A stretch of DNA of 64,000 nt from Quercus robur (Eukaryota; Streptophyta; Magnoliopsida; Fagales; Fagaceae): the NCBI RefSeq assembly GCF_932294415.1, contig NC_065538.1:75245834-75309833 (forward strand), given 5' to 3'. Shown in pieces: positions 22,010-35,900 of the stretch. Every line of letters begins with the position of its first letter. Within the stretch, counting starts at the first letter, position 1. The notes beneath the pieces are model-generated. The model saw nothing but the letters and a program-made list of their open reading frames with translations. It searched no databases and was not told the origin of the DNA. Made by a program: the position numbers and the translations under genes.

Positions 22010-23200
22010 GTTTACTTTAATTAGGCCCCAGCTGTTGAAATTGATGGTTACATGGTACTTAGATGAGCCAAACACACAAAGCAATAACATTAATATGCAA
22101 ATCAATGAGAAACACATGTGCATTAAGCTAACTATCATGCATTATAATTATTTATTGGCATTATTCATAGTCGACCCCAAAAATTTGGTATTAAGGTTTG
22201 TTGTTGTATTACATTTTTTTTCCTTCCTAGAAACTTTAATCAATGTATGCAGTAGTAAACTGATGGATGAGGTTTTTTCTTTTTCTTTTTCATTTTTTTT
22301 TCTTTTCATTTGGTTGTTACGATTGATGTTATTAGTCATGCATTATGTGGCCCATTGAAGGGTTTTTGAAACTATTGGCAGCAAAAAATTAGATTTAAAC
22401 CTCTTCCATTTCATAAACCTTCCAAATTTTGGTTAAAGCACAAAAGAAGTACCATGTGTTTGATATGATGTCAATAAAATCTACAACCTAAGCCAATTGA
22501 TTGAACTTGGTTCCATGAGTTTGCTGATCAAACTTATGGTTTCCTATAGCTGTTGATGTCCTGGACATGTACAATGTAATTTAAATGCAACGTCAGTAGG
22601 TGCATAAACTTGAGGATGAGAGGACTAGTTTCCAAGGAGGCTAGAGGTAGATGAAACTGTAGTTCTGAAGCAGAGTTTTTTATTTTATTATTTATTTCTC
22701 ATATTCTATCTTATGTTAAGCATTGAAAATCTATGTTGGAGTTGACTGCTATAATCAACCTGCAAGGGCCACCTAAAAAAACCAAATTAATGGTCCAAAC
22801 ATACATATTACTTGCAAAGAAAGTTAAGTTTGAGAATAATTTCTTCACATCTAATTGTTAGCTATACACAACCTATAGGTGGGGCATGGACAGTTTATTA
22901 AATTGAGATGAGGAACTCTAAACATCACAATATTTCTCATCTCAACTAAATCTGTATTGTGACATCCAGCAGATGAAGCTAAATTATAAGAGAACATAAC
23001 TACCCACACAATTATTTTTTAGGGAAAAGGAAAGAAGGAAAGAGAGAGCTCATGAAAAATTGACGTATATTATATTATTGAAAATGCAAAAAGCAGGAAT
23101 TGACGTTCACAAAGATTATTACATGTTATTGAGCTCAATGGCCATGTCAGAGAACTTACAATCAAGCCCTCCAACCATACAAAGAATAGGTTGTGACAGT
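22010..23200. other. Intergenic stretch, no gene seen
   Basis: AT-rich; ends in the probable 3'-UTR of the galactosyltransferase gene. A T/C-rich low-complexity tract lies at 22275-22310. Confidence 0.4.
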
Positions 23201-23435
23201 CTATTTGTTCTTTAGCCGTTTAGAGGGGCGGATCTCCTCCGCTTAAATGCAGAAGAGCCCCAAGCAGCAAAGCCTCCCTTTTTCTCTTTAACTATAATAA
23301 CTCTATAACTGTTATTAAATACATTCTCTACACCTGCATAATACTTAGGTATTAGATGGAAAAGGACCATTCCTATGCTTGCCTTTTCAGATATCTGTTT
23401 GTCCTTCCTGAGTTTGGAGGAACATTTACTTGTCT

Positions 23436-26400
23436 CTAAAAGCTTGCACTCCATAAAGCATTCTTATCCTCACCACAGCGCTGGTGAACATCCATGATTC
23501 TCTCAGCAGACTTGCAAATCCCACTACATTTCCAATCAAATGAAGCAACGCAGACGTTGCCTGCCTGCGCCTTCCACTCACAATCTGCATGAACAACTAC
23601 ATCAACTCTATAGGAAAATTCATGCGGGCAGCACTTTATTTTTTTGAAAAATATCTACATCCTTCTGAAAAATAAAAAATGTCTCAGCACCATAGAGCTG
23701 ATGCAGGTTGCTACTATAACAGACCAAGCACTTGGTCTATATACTTCTTAAAAGACCATGGAGCATATATCTACTAATTAGGTCATCTACATTTGAATTA
23801 AAAAGCACCTGTAATGGAAGGGACCAGAGAGGTCCATGATATATAGTGGACCAAAATCAGTTCATCAGCAGAATTTGGAATATGGACCAATCAAGTGGAA
23901 GATAACAGAGTTGATGAACTGTTAGGTCGAACTGCTAACCTTCACATAATTGTTCACATCCTTAAACTGGAAAACAAATACTGGCTACAATCTATTCATG
24001 GTTTAATTAAAAGACAGAGGCAGAGAAGAAACAATGACCCATATGAAGACTACACGTTGTCATTACAGTAAATTGGTGGTAACATAGACTAACTAAAATC
24101 AAGATATTTGTGAAGTACCATATCTCCTAGTTCTTGTTATGGGAAGACAAATTTAGAGACTTGTTAGATCTAGATATTTATCTTGTTAACTGAAACTAAG
24201 ACCTGTAAGAGATGGAGGGATTGAACTTTTTATTTCAAAACCAGAGGGGGTCAATTCATTAACTCAAATAGATATAAGTTAATGCAACTGAACAAAATAT
24301 TGAAAAATTATATAGTAATACTAGCTGACAGAAATCTAATTGGTTTTTGTTATTCTAAACATTTGAACAAAATAAATTTTTTAGATCAAAGTTTTACTGG
24401 GACTAGATAATAGATATAAAAAACAAATTAAGTAATTTGTTTAGATATTTATAATACATGTAACAAAGTCTAATCCCATCCATTGTTTATTTATTTATTC
24501 TAAGAGGTTGAATACCTTCTTAGCCCAAGGTTAAAGACACAGACATCATGATGAATTCTGACTTCACATACTGTATAACATATTTAGACATCATAATTTT
24601 CATTTGTTGCTTAACATTGACTTTGTTCCTTTTAATAAAATACATGACTCAAATAACAAATACGTGGTTACAAAACCTTAAAAAGGAACAAAGAATGTAA
24701 TTAAAACAATAAAATAAAATTTTAAATTACCAGGTGGGGTACCACAACAGAGTCTCCTATCGTCCACGTGCTCCACATCTATACCAATTAACCAAGAACC
24801 TAATGAAACATCTTCATTGGCATATTTGTGCAGTATAGGCCTGTAATAATTTCAAACAAATTATGATCGAAAGATTTAAGGCTATTCTACAACCCAACTT
24901 AACCATTTCCAACATACAGCTATAGATATGTTACAAATGAGGCTAAAAAGTGGACACGGCAATGGAACCAGAACCTCTTGGTTCCACTTGCTGACTCAGT
25001 TATACATATCCATATGTTTCTCATTCAATCATAACAAGTTTGAACTTTCTTTTAACCCAAAAGGTAAAGACACTGCAAACTTACTGGTTTGTCGATATAT
25101 AAGTAGCCAGATCTTTTGAGAGAGCATATAATTGTCCTGTAGCATGTCGAAAATACTTGTTTCCCACCTCACCAAACTTCCAATACTCTGGTTCATGGTA
25201 TCTCACTCCCCTGTTCCAAAGAAAGGAAGCCATAAACCAGATTTTTACCAATATCTATATATTTAGCTAATTCAGGGGATAAAAGTAAAAAAAAGGATAA
25301 ATTGGATTACTTTCGAGCAAGGACAGGACCAGACTTCATGCACCCAATGTAAACCCGAGGTTTCATACGGTGTCTAGCTAGAGTTGTACCAAGCATAGCT
25401 GCAGAAAGTTTAGAGTAAATGAACTCAAATGAGACAAAGGGTCAAATGTAATAACAAGAGTAATGTCACAATCAAGTTTACAATACGGTAGTAATATGAA
25501 ATGTTTCTAACATTCAGTAACAATTTTGAAAGAAGTAGATCAAGAAAACAATTGTGCTACATGGCACATCAGGCATGCCACACGGGAATCTCAAAGTTGT
25601 GCTCATCAGTCATCAAAATAAACAATCCATTCAACATGCAATAGCTAGATCATAGATGCTTGGAACTCCACTGTAACAATTTTCAACAGAAAACACTTGC
25701 TTTCTTATAAAATCTTTCTTTTTGCAAGCAATGCTTATTACATAGAGAGGCCAAACAACAATGTTACAAATATCCAGTGGACTATGAAGATCCTCTCCAA
25801 TGTACATAGCGCTATAAACATATTATTCAGGTATGAAATGTTTATTGGACAATTTTTTTTAGCAGTGTTTGACAATTGTTTTATTTCATCGCCTCTGATC
25901 CAGCTGTTAACATCACATAAATTCTTACTGCTTCATGATAAAAATAGACTTAAACAATCACATATGCTAAATGCAGCATCATATATCTTCGATTACTTAT
26001 ACCAGAAGTAATTACATACAGAGCACACACACACAAGACCCATACCTATACCACTTTAATAGAATCAGAATTTTCAGTATAGACAAATCACAAAGCAAGA
26101 TGAAGGAAGAAATGCAGGAAATTGGAACCATCATTACCTAAATTTACATGGATATCATCATCAACTTTAACATAAAACTCAGCATCCCATAAGGAAACAG
26201 CAGTTGAAAAATAAGTCTTAGTCTTGGCTGATAGTTCCAGGTAGCCCTCAACATGGTCCTGCTTTCACAACCAATTAATATTTCTTTTTCTAGTCTATTT
26301 TTACAGTAGATAAATGAAAGTTTCACAGGCTGAATTAGATAACAGTTTAAAAGGGGTAAGACGAAAAGCTCACCAGCCGCAAAAAGTCTCCATGCCGCGT

Positions 26401-29136
26401 CTCCTCTGCTTCAATTGCTTTGTCAAGTATACCACCAGATGTCGAACTAATGACGAAAGGCCAATTAATACCATGAAACCAAATAATTTATGCAAATTCA
26501 TGCAGAGCACCACCTTAAAAGAAAATATGCTGTTGAAAAGATAATAAGTTTATGCAGAGAATTGGTCTGCTAAGGCCGCAAACTTCATATCTTATTATTG
26601 AAGCAGAATGTATTGCATGTTGGGTAAAAGAATACAGACAAACAGTAAGTGTGGTGGCAATAATTGACAATAGCTATGAAGACATATAAAGATCACCTGT
26701 GACCTATAACAAAGCGCATCACAATACCCTTCTCTTCCTCCAACTTCTTTCTCTTCTCACCTAGTAATGTTTAATCAATGAGAACCCACCACAGATGAGA
26801 TATGACAAGAAACTGAAATAGCATATAAAATGTTCTTAAATCTAGAGAGAGAGAAAATAAAAGAGAATTATGAAGCCAAGTTAATGCACCTTGTGGCATC
26901 CAAGTAGCACGAACAGAATCTCTTCGTTTGCGGCTGCTAAAAGCTGTATTGATTCCTATAACCACAAAGTATTTTCTTTTCGCATTTGTTTCAACTTTCT
27001 TGAAGTTTGCTGACTTTGGGCTGCCACGAATTATAGATTCATGTTCTGCCGTAGCAGCTGTTAATTTCATCTCCAATTTTGATATTCTATCATCCAAGGA
27101 CCTGCATTTCATATACAATGATAAGGTTTGCATTTAGGTCACTTGTGGCATATTAGTGAAAAATCCAGTCTAAACAGCCATCAGAATAGTGTACAAATAT
27201 CAAGCTGGGTCCTTGAAACTTACCCCATACTGTCATTGGTGTTCTGCTGTACAATGTTCTGATGGCAAGAAAAAGTTAAAAAAAAATATCATTACAAACA
27301 TATCAAATGCAGATGATGTAATGAAGAAGTAAAATTACAGCTAAAGATAACAAAGCAAGCTTAAGGCTAAGTTTGGAAGGAAGAATATTTTTGAGAAGCA
27401 ACTAGAGTAGGATTTGCAATTTTTTGGTCAATCATATCTGGCACGTGTGCACATTATTATTGAAATAGTAAAGCAAATTCTGAAAAATTAGATACCAGAG
27501 GCCTTTTCACTAATCCACATCCAACCCACTTCCCCCAAAACTAAAAATAAATTAGTTGTCAAATCAGGATTTCCAAAGCAATTTTTCCTAGAAATGACAT
27601 TTCCAAGAACTGTAGTTTTGTTATGAACAAATCATTTACTATAAAAGCCAATTGTAGGACTTCACTGATAAGTTATTTCATGATATTTGCAATTTCAGAA
27701 TCAGAGCTGTATAATCAAAGAAAACTACCTTTTCATGTGAGATTATAGTAAATATCAATAGATCAATAGCCAAAGAAGTGGAGCACATAATGACTCATGA
27801 TTAGAAGTACGGTACATTTACTTACAAGTTTTGGATAATTCTCAGATTTTAAGTTTATTTGAGCATCTTCATCTTTACCTTCAGGCACTGTCCACATCCT
27901 GATACATAATTTATTGATCAATATGACATACCTATGCTAACAAGCAGCTTCCTTTACATGTAACTTACCATAAAAAGGCAATCGGAAAGGAAAAAAAAAG
28001 GAGTGTAAAATAATAATAAGCCTGTTCTGCATTGATATGGAAACCAGGTTATACAACATAAAATCAATGTGGCCTAAGGCGATGACAAGAAAATGTAAAA
28101 TAATAAGCCTGAGAAGCAGTATTAGATAATCGTTTCAATTGAGAAATAAGTAAACAAAGAATGTACTTTTGAATTTCAGTTGTTCATTATATAGGACCTA
28201 AAATGACAAGCACTTCCAATTCACCCAGCTCCAATAATTTGGTCCGGTTGAGTTGATTTTCACAATTCACATTAACTAAAACAATAAAATATAAAACAGT
28301 TAATTTAAAAGTTCCTTCCTTTGTTTTTTTCTTTACAGTAATTCCCCTCGGAGCCAAATAAAATAAGACTGATTAGAAATGCCACCTTTGGACAACCTGT
28401 TGGTTACATCTCATGCAAGGCAAGACTCTTAAACGCTCATGAATCATGATAGAAGGAAAGATTAAGTCACAATTTAACTAGTACATTAAATTTTGATAGC
28501 ATTTGACAAAAAACACCATAACAAGTGGAAAAAACACTACGTATTGCATCAATCTACATCTGTTTTGAAGTAATCACATGAAACATTGACGAAGGAAAAA
28601 TGAAAAATGAAAAGCACATAGTACATTGTAAACAAAATGATAATGAATGATAGATTACAAACAAAACAAGTGCAAAGGGGGAGAATTGGCCCCAATGTGA
28701 GTCAAAAAACACAAATTCAAAAACCACATCAGAAAGCATACATACACATTTGAACTACGCAGACAGCATTAGTTCAATTCAAACCCTCCTCAATGAAATG
28801 CAGCAATTAACATTCCAAAGAACACCCTTTAATAAACAGCTAAGCACATTCTATCAAAAATTTAAAACAATTAACCTCTTCATATTGATTTCACAAAAAC
28901 CCACCGAATTCTAAGAGTTTACTGATACCCACTAGCCAAAAATGCATAATTCAGTTAACGCAACCAATTCAGTGACTAAAAATTGAAAATTTAGAGAAAC
29001 CCAATTGAGAAAAATACCTGTTAGTGAAAACCATTCCAGCAAAGAAGCTGCAAAGGCACAGCATAAAAGCCATGTTCCTAGACATTCCATTTTTAGTATA
29101 CTCTCCTCCTCCCATTCCTCTACTCTTCACCGACAT
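23436..29136 (-). CDS. Probable beta-1,3-galactosyltransferase, glycosyltransferase family 31
   Basis: Eleven minus-strand exons join in frame: 29136-29018, 27898-27826, 27258-27224, 27101-26890, 26760-26697, 26446-26374, 26258-26138, 25398-25311, 25210-25085, 24840-24731 and 23584-23436; 389 residues. Residues about 20-38 ([16 protein letters not shown]) form a type II Golgi membrane anchor, followed by the stem. The catalytic domain carries [19 protein letters not shown], the metal-binding DDD motif at 225-227 ([11 protein letters not shown]), [25 protein letters not shown] and the Cys-rich end [16 protein letters not shown]. Such enzymes are expected to add beta-1,3-linked galactose to glycoproteins such as arabinogalactan proteins in the Golgi; this member's acceptor is not knowable from sequence. 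An upstream in-frame Met at 29163 would add nine residues; 29136 is preferred because relatives start at this MSxKSR position. Confidence 0.93.
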
Positions 29137-29299
29137 TTTGGTGTAGCTTTTACACTCACCCAACTCTAAAAATAGAAACTTTTTTTAAAAAAAAGAAAAG
29201 GAAAACACAAATATAGAGCCAAAACCAGACAGACCCAGAACTTGTATGAGCTTTGTTTCACTTAATACACGCTCTCTCTCAGGTGAGAGAGCTGTATGC

Positions 29300-30307
29300 A
29301 AGTGAAAGAGACTCCCACTGAAAAAAGAGGAACTTTTTTCAGTACAATTTATAGCTTTTGACCAAACGGCTCTGTGTGAATGAAACTTACCAATACAAAC
29401 TTGTAAGTTTTAACGAATAACTGAATCAATAACCGTTGATCTGGAGTTTAATTAATTTTCCTTAATTACTGTTTAAATTCTATAAACTCCTATTTACACC
29501 AATTGAACGTTAAGATTGCTAATAAATTCATCTTTATAACTATCATTAATGTTGAAGAGGTTAAATAATTTTTTACTGTTTATATTTTTATCCTTTTCGG
29601 TTTTTTTTTTTAAATTATATATATATATATATATATATTTTCATGTATATGTCTTTGATTAAGTAATAAAAAATAATTATTTTTCAAAAACTCATCTCTT
29701 CAAATGCTTCATAAAATACTTGTTGAAAGTTTGTGCCATGCCATGCCATGCAAGCTGCAGCACAGTTGTATGTATGGTTCAGAAATTCTAGAAATCATGC
29801 ACTCCATACAATTTAGCATCTTATTCTATATGGTGAATCTTAAAAAATAATTGAGGGAAAAAAAATTCACATCAACTTGCTCAATAAGAAAATTTAAATT
29901 CTATAAGATTCAAACTAAAATTTATATATATTTTAATAATTAAATATGGTAGATTGGAAATTTATGAAGCTCCCTGTATGATAATTATTCATTATCATTA
30001 AATCAAAATATCAATAGGTTTTCTATTAAAAAAAGAAGAAGATATCAATAGGTTTATTTTTATTATAGGCAGGATTTTAGTCTATACCCCTTATTTGATG
30101 ACAATAATGAATAAACTTAAACAAATGAGATAATTGGAGCCCCCTAATAAAACTTAATTAATATGGATGCAAAGGTAAGCCCAGATGTACATGATTGTCC
30201 ATTTTCTCTTATTGTTTTAATAACTTTTAATTTTTAGTTTGATTATAAAGTACAAATTGTGATAGTCCCATATTTGATGACAATAATGAATTAATTTTAT
30301 TATATAA
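29300..30307. other. Intergenic stretch, no gene seen
   Basis: AT-rich DNA upstream of the galactosyltransferase gene. Contains an (AT)n run near 29617-29638 and three CCATG units near 29738. No gene recognised. Confidence 0.4.
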
Positions 30308-30309
30308 TA

Positions 30310-30571
30310 CTCCTTCTATCCCACTTTTTTTGTCCTTTATTCTATTTTGAGATGTCCTAAAATATTGTCCTGTTTTTAAAAATAAAAGTCATTAATTTAC
30401 TAATATTTCTATTATACCCCTATTAATTTACTAATTCAATTTTTTGATAAATTTTTTTTAAGGGTAGTTTTGGAAACTAATACATTTTTAAAAGGTAAAT
30501 AAGACAATAAATGATGTTCTCTTAAAAAGTTTGACTTTTCAAACTTGACAAAAAAAGTGAGACGGAGGGAG
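30310..30571. mobile_element. Stowaway-like (Tc1/mariner) MITE
   Basis: Ends CTCCTTCTATCCCACTTTTT and, inward from the right, CTCCCTCCGTCTCACTTTTT are inverted repeats, flanked by TA on both sides (30308-30309 and 30572-30573). The CTCCCTCC end with a TA duplication is the Stowaway signature. 262 bp, AT-rich, non-coding. Confidence 0.85.
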
Positions 30572-30573
30572 TA

Positions 30574-32330
30574 TAATTATTGGAACTTGTAAGAATAAAA
30601 AAATCTAGCAACCCAAGTCCACTCAGAACAGTGGGTTTGTACAGTTCAACTATGGCCCAAATTAATAGATTCGTAAGGGAGGAAATCAAACAATAAGAGA
30701 GGGCCTTGTCTAAGGATGGAAATAAAATATTATAGAAAACGTGAGCAAATGTCTAAGTACAAGACTGCACAAGGAAGCCAATGATACACAAAAAAATACA
30801 CTGCTCACTCTCTTCTCTCAATGTTCTCCTTGTTACTTTTTTTTTTTTTTTTTTTGTCTGATCCCATTTCTATGAGAACCATCTTTTTCTTATATACTCC
30901 CTTCACTTCACATCCTAATCCCCCATCTTTACCTAACAAATTTCTCCTAGCGACACTTGTCCTTTTAAACATCTAAGGAATGTAGTAGAAGGAGTTGTTT
31001 AACTGTGAATTACACTATTCAGGTCATTTCCTCATCAATACAGCTGATAAAGCTGTTGCCCCACCATTTAATGCGGAGGCAACAAGCTATTTCTTGATGG
31101 AAACTTCCCCTACTCCTCATGATTCTCTTTCTTTAGTCAATCCTTCCCACCTGAAGCTTCTAAGAACCTTTTGTTTCTTCTTCTCTTATCCTCGAGTAGC
31201 CTCCCTCTTCAAACATGTAATGCCCCAATATCCACTCTAGAGTTCTACAACCCTTTCCTCAGTCCTCAGACCCCCACAGAACCTATGTAATAAAACTTAA
31301 TTACCCCTTCTCTTATTGTTTAATTTTTAATTTAATTATAGAGTTTGTTAATTGTGATAGTCATTAACATTTATTTATTATAATTGTGTTTGGAGGTCGC
31401 GAGGAAGATTAATGGTTTGAGATGGGAATAAAATAATTATGGAAATTATTTACTAGTGACTCATCAGATTTGGCTAAATCAGCGTGGCTTTTTCTTTATA
31501 AAAATAGCTATTTTCTAGCTAGCTTGTTGGGATAGAATTTGAGTAAATAATTGTGGTGGCTAGACATGCTATAATTATAATTATAAGACTCCTCGAGCTT
31601 GCGTTCTTTTGTGAAACAAAAGCCCCACAAGTTATAATAGCCTTTACTTGCACAAAATTATTATTTTAATTTTTACTTTGTAGACTCTTTTACACATAAG
31701 TTACATACATTTTACACGTTTTTCTAAGCACCGACATCCTTTTTCTCATAATTTCTAATCCGACGCTGAAGGCTCTTACTGTCTTACATACAAAAATGAA
31801 AAGATATCTAAAAAAATGATATCAATCGTTGGTGTCAAATAATGCACTTGGCTGTAAGTTTTTGACACCACACTAAAGGTGATTTGCGACTGATTTTTTT
31901 TTTTTTTTTAGCCTTTTGGGTTGTCTTAATCGGCTAACTAATCCTCTTTCTTTTAAGTACAATAATACCCTTTTCTAAGATTATCTCCTTTGAAATCATT
32001 GAAATTTTTTTGGTAATTGCCTTTTGTATTCTTTACTCATATAAGATAAAAGGTTTAGGGTTATTTTTAGATTTTAGCATTAAAGTTGAGTATTTAAGAG
32101 TTTTACTGTACAATAGTGATCATATTTATGTTTTTAGGCACATAGAAATTTGAGTGGCAAATTGTCCCATGTGCCTTGCCTTACCTCACACAGGTTTTTC
32201 CCATCTCGAAGAGAGGATATTTGAGACAAATTTTGCTTGTCCCACCACTTCTCAACTCATTATGTCCCAAATGTGCACATATATTTTTATTTAAGATATA
32301 GTCAAATTATATATATATATATATATAATT
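30574..32330. other. Intergenic stretch with an unrecognised coding-like frame
   Basis: A plus-strand frame of 81 codons at 30995-31240 has a less biased composition than its surroundings but matches no family I know and has no supporting structure; it may be transposon debris. The rest is AT-rich. Confidence 0.3.
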
Positions 32331-32332
32331 TA

Positions 32333-32965
32333 TAGCACGTTTGATACATTAAATAGAGATTATGAAAATAATGATAATTTTTATTAGTGATAATAAAAAG
32401 TGTTGTAATGAAATTATTAAACCTAATCATATGTTTAGTTGTAAGTTTTAACTTTAAAATAAAACTTAAGATTGATATTTAGGACGTATTTTACTTATAC
32501 AATTAAATTTCTTAAAAAAGAATAATTTTAAAATTTGAGAAAGTGAGGTTTATTTTTAAAAATATTTCATGAATATGGAAAGTTTTTATATTTAGAAATA
32601 TATTAATTTTAGAAATTATTACACATAGTAAGAACTATTATAATCCTTTTAGAAAAGAATAGTTATTCATAAAGAACGATTATCCCTTATAATAAAAATA
32701 TAAGCAAACTAAGGAATAGCTAAACTATAGAAATAGTTATCACATTACTGTATCTATAATAGACTATCAAACATGCCATTAATACTTTTAAATACATACC
32801 ATATATATAATTATACTCTCTCTATCTCTGTCTCTGTCTCTATGTGTGTGTGTGTGTAACTTTGGAATAGCTATAGAAATAGTTATCACATTACTGTATC
32901 TATAATAGACTACCAAACATGCCATTAATACTTTTAAATACATACCATATATATAATTATACTCT
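32333..32965. repeat. MITE-like element with a duplicated 146-bp end
   Basis: The left end GCACGTTTGATA matches, inverted, the right-end sequence TATCAAACATGCC. The right part is present twice: the stretch from ATAGCTA to the CTCTCTATCT tract near 32712-32835 recurs 146 bp later at about 32864-32975 with very few changes. Both copies lead into short TG runs, which may have mediated slippage or unequal exchange. Confidence 0.6.
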
Positions 32966-32975
32966 CTCTATCTGT

Positions 32976-35900
32976 GTGTGTGTGTGTGTAGTCTCACCCC
33001 TTTATCTTTTATCTCTATCTCATCAATATCCATGCAACCTAATTATGGATGACAATTACCTACAACCAATCTTGTCTCCAACCTATCTCTCACTAACTTT
33101 ACATTAGTTTTTCTCATCCTAATGAGGGAAATGCAAATGAGACACCCATGATCCAACCCTATTTCACCTCCGGACATGCCTACATAGAAATTAAAAGAAA
33201 AGAAAAGAAAAAAACTCCAAGTTATTTTAAAAGTTTTTTTTAAAAAAAAATTAATGTTGTAATAGTCCTTGAAAGGCTTTTTCATAACTTTACCCAAAAA
33301 TCACTAAAAACTACCAACTTAAAGGGCTAAAATGATTTTTGAGTGAGTAAAGTTACCAGACTAAAATGATGATTTTCAAAATTAAAGGTCTAAAATAATT
33401 TAGAGTGATTAAATCTAACAAATGTAAATTACATTTACGCTTCAGTTTTTATTTTATTTTATTACAATAGTGAATTTTTTTTTTTTTTTTACAATAGTGA
33501 AGTCTATTATAGTTTAGACCATTGATGCCCATCTTTTATGTATAATTTTAGTAGCTAAATAAATGCAATCAGTTTAATCACTTGGACTAATTAATACTTT
33601 CCAATAAGAAGCCACAACCTACAAAGTTATAGTAACGCAGAAAATCACAACGAGAAAGTGGCATATATAGCTGATATTGGTCTCAAAAAAGGCAAGTTCA
33701 CATTGGGGATGAGAACTTGGGTTGCTGCTGGTACTGCATGAGAATTACAATATGGGTGTTGCTTTTGGCTTTATCTACTTCAGGTCTTACTAGCGAGTTC
33801 AAGAAAGAGATGGTGTCCTATTTATATAGGTTTGAATTTCACACTTTTACAAGATCAATTGACCTAAAAATTGCAACATCTTTTAGAGCATTCTTTTTTA
33901 GCTGAGTTTGTTGGATTATATATAAAAATGGAATCTCACATGCTTTATCTTCTTCACATCAATTTAGACTTTTTTTTTTAGGTCATTTTCTAGGATTAAG
34001 ATCCGGCAGACCATGCAATAAGGAATCAATGATTAAGATTAAAAACTGCAAAAATCACCTTTACTCTTAGTTCTTGAATAAAAAAAAAAAAAAAAAAAAA
34101 AAATTGTTAACCTTTACTTTTTATCATTTCACTTTTACACATCACTTTTTAACTTTTCTCTCACACACCTATGATTGATCGTACAGTGCAATAGCATATA
34201 TCTCAATCCCATTTTCTAAAGTGCATTTGGTAATTGGTAATTATATTGGAGTGATTTTTTTTAGTTGTGTTCTATCGATCGTGAAGTGCAAAGTAATATA
34301 TACCTTTCCACTTCCAATCTATGATTTTGGTGAAAATAAATGATAGGATAATGGCAATTGTAGTGCCTTCTAATTGATCAAATATCCCATTTAGATTAAG
34401 CATTTTTTTAATGAGGAATTAGCAGCAAAAGAAAGCTAATGATTAATCATTTCAAACACATACACATGGTGGTGCACCTTTGCCAATGTACAAAGTAGAT
34501 AATAACATGATGAAGATGGAGACAGTATAGATGGCCTAGTAAAGAAGTTTAAAGAATCCATTTTTACACCATCCTATAATGGAAGAATCACTCATCGCTT
34601 AAGTATTAAGATTAGTAGATAGGCTTTTTTGGTTTTGGGATCTTAAGGACAACCAAAAGAGTGATCGATCAGGTGGTCCACATGTAGAAAATTAGAGGTG
34701 GGTTTATGGAATTTCTAAGCACAAATGATTGATATTCGTGTCGGCAAAAGGGGATATATAAGCAGAGCTACTTGGTGGAAGAAGCTAAAGGGTATTTGAA
34801 TCTCTTTGGTATTTTTTTTATAGATATTTTGTTGATACTGATCAGAGAGATCAAAGGAATCTGTCCAAGGAAGAGTAGCATGAAGATTCTTTTTCTTAAA
34901 ACTTTATACATTATTAATTCTGTGGTGGCCCCTTATTCCGATGAAAAAAATAAAAAAGATGCATGTGTTATCTATGGATTCTTGCTCTCTATGAATCCAT
35001 GATGCTATTAGCTTTTGGGGAAAAAAAATGTGTACTTAGCAAAACATGTCAAAATGGATGCGTGGTTGTATATCAGGAGAGTGGGTACTTGGTTAAAAAA
35101 CAAAAACAAGAAAACAATAGTACAATTGTACATGTTTACCAAAAAAAAAAATAGTACAATTGTACCTAAGTAAAAAGTACAATTTTTAAAAAGCTATAAA
35201 TAATGAAAACAAAATTTTTGAAAAACACCAAGCCAAACACGTACTAATAGTCTATCGATGGTTGGTATCTTGTGTATGCACAAACATGTTCCATAAAAAA
35301 AAAATTATATATGATATATGTTTAATTAATAAATAAGTAATGAAATTAGAGAATTTATAGGAGAAAAAAAATTCTCTAATTTAATTAAAAAAAATTTTAG
35401 AGAATATCAAAACCTAATTTATTTAGAATTTGTTTAGTTTTTGGTTGCTTTATCCAAAATTGATGAGTCATAACTCTAAAAAAATTATATAACTTATGTG
35501 GCAGATGATAATCAGTTTCCTTTAACATATTAAGGTTTTAATATCAACTCTCCTTAACCATGTATAGCCTTATCCATGGTAAAGCAAAAATCTTTTATTA
35601 AAAATAAAAATAAAAAATATTTTTTTATTAAATTTTATGCCTGAAACATGATATTTGGTTGTTTATATAAAATTAATATTGGTTTGGTTTAGTCTTCATT
35701 CATTGAATTATGTATAAAATTCCTTTTTACAATATAAAGCAAGTAATGATTTAGATTATATTATTCTAAGTTTTAAAACATATTATTATTCTTGTCACAC
35801 TATCAATTTGTACTAAAGATGCTGATTCTTTTATTTAAATTTTTTTTCTAATAAAAATGTCTACTACAGAAATATCAATTTAGACAAGAAAATTTTGTGA

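Noticed and set aside
30995-31240. 81-codon plus-strand ORF
   Set aside because: No family recognised and no flanking gene structure; kept only as a note in the intergenic entry.
34772-35002. 76-codon plus-strand ORF just after a TATATAAG sequence
   Set aside because: The product is low-complexity hydrophobic and Ile/Lys-rich, as AT-rich DNA gives; the TATA match alone is weak.
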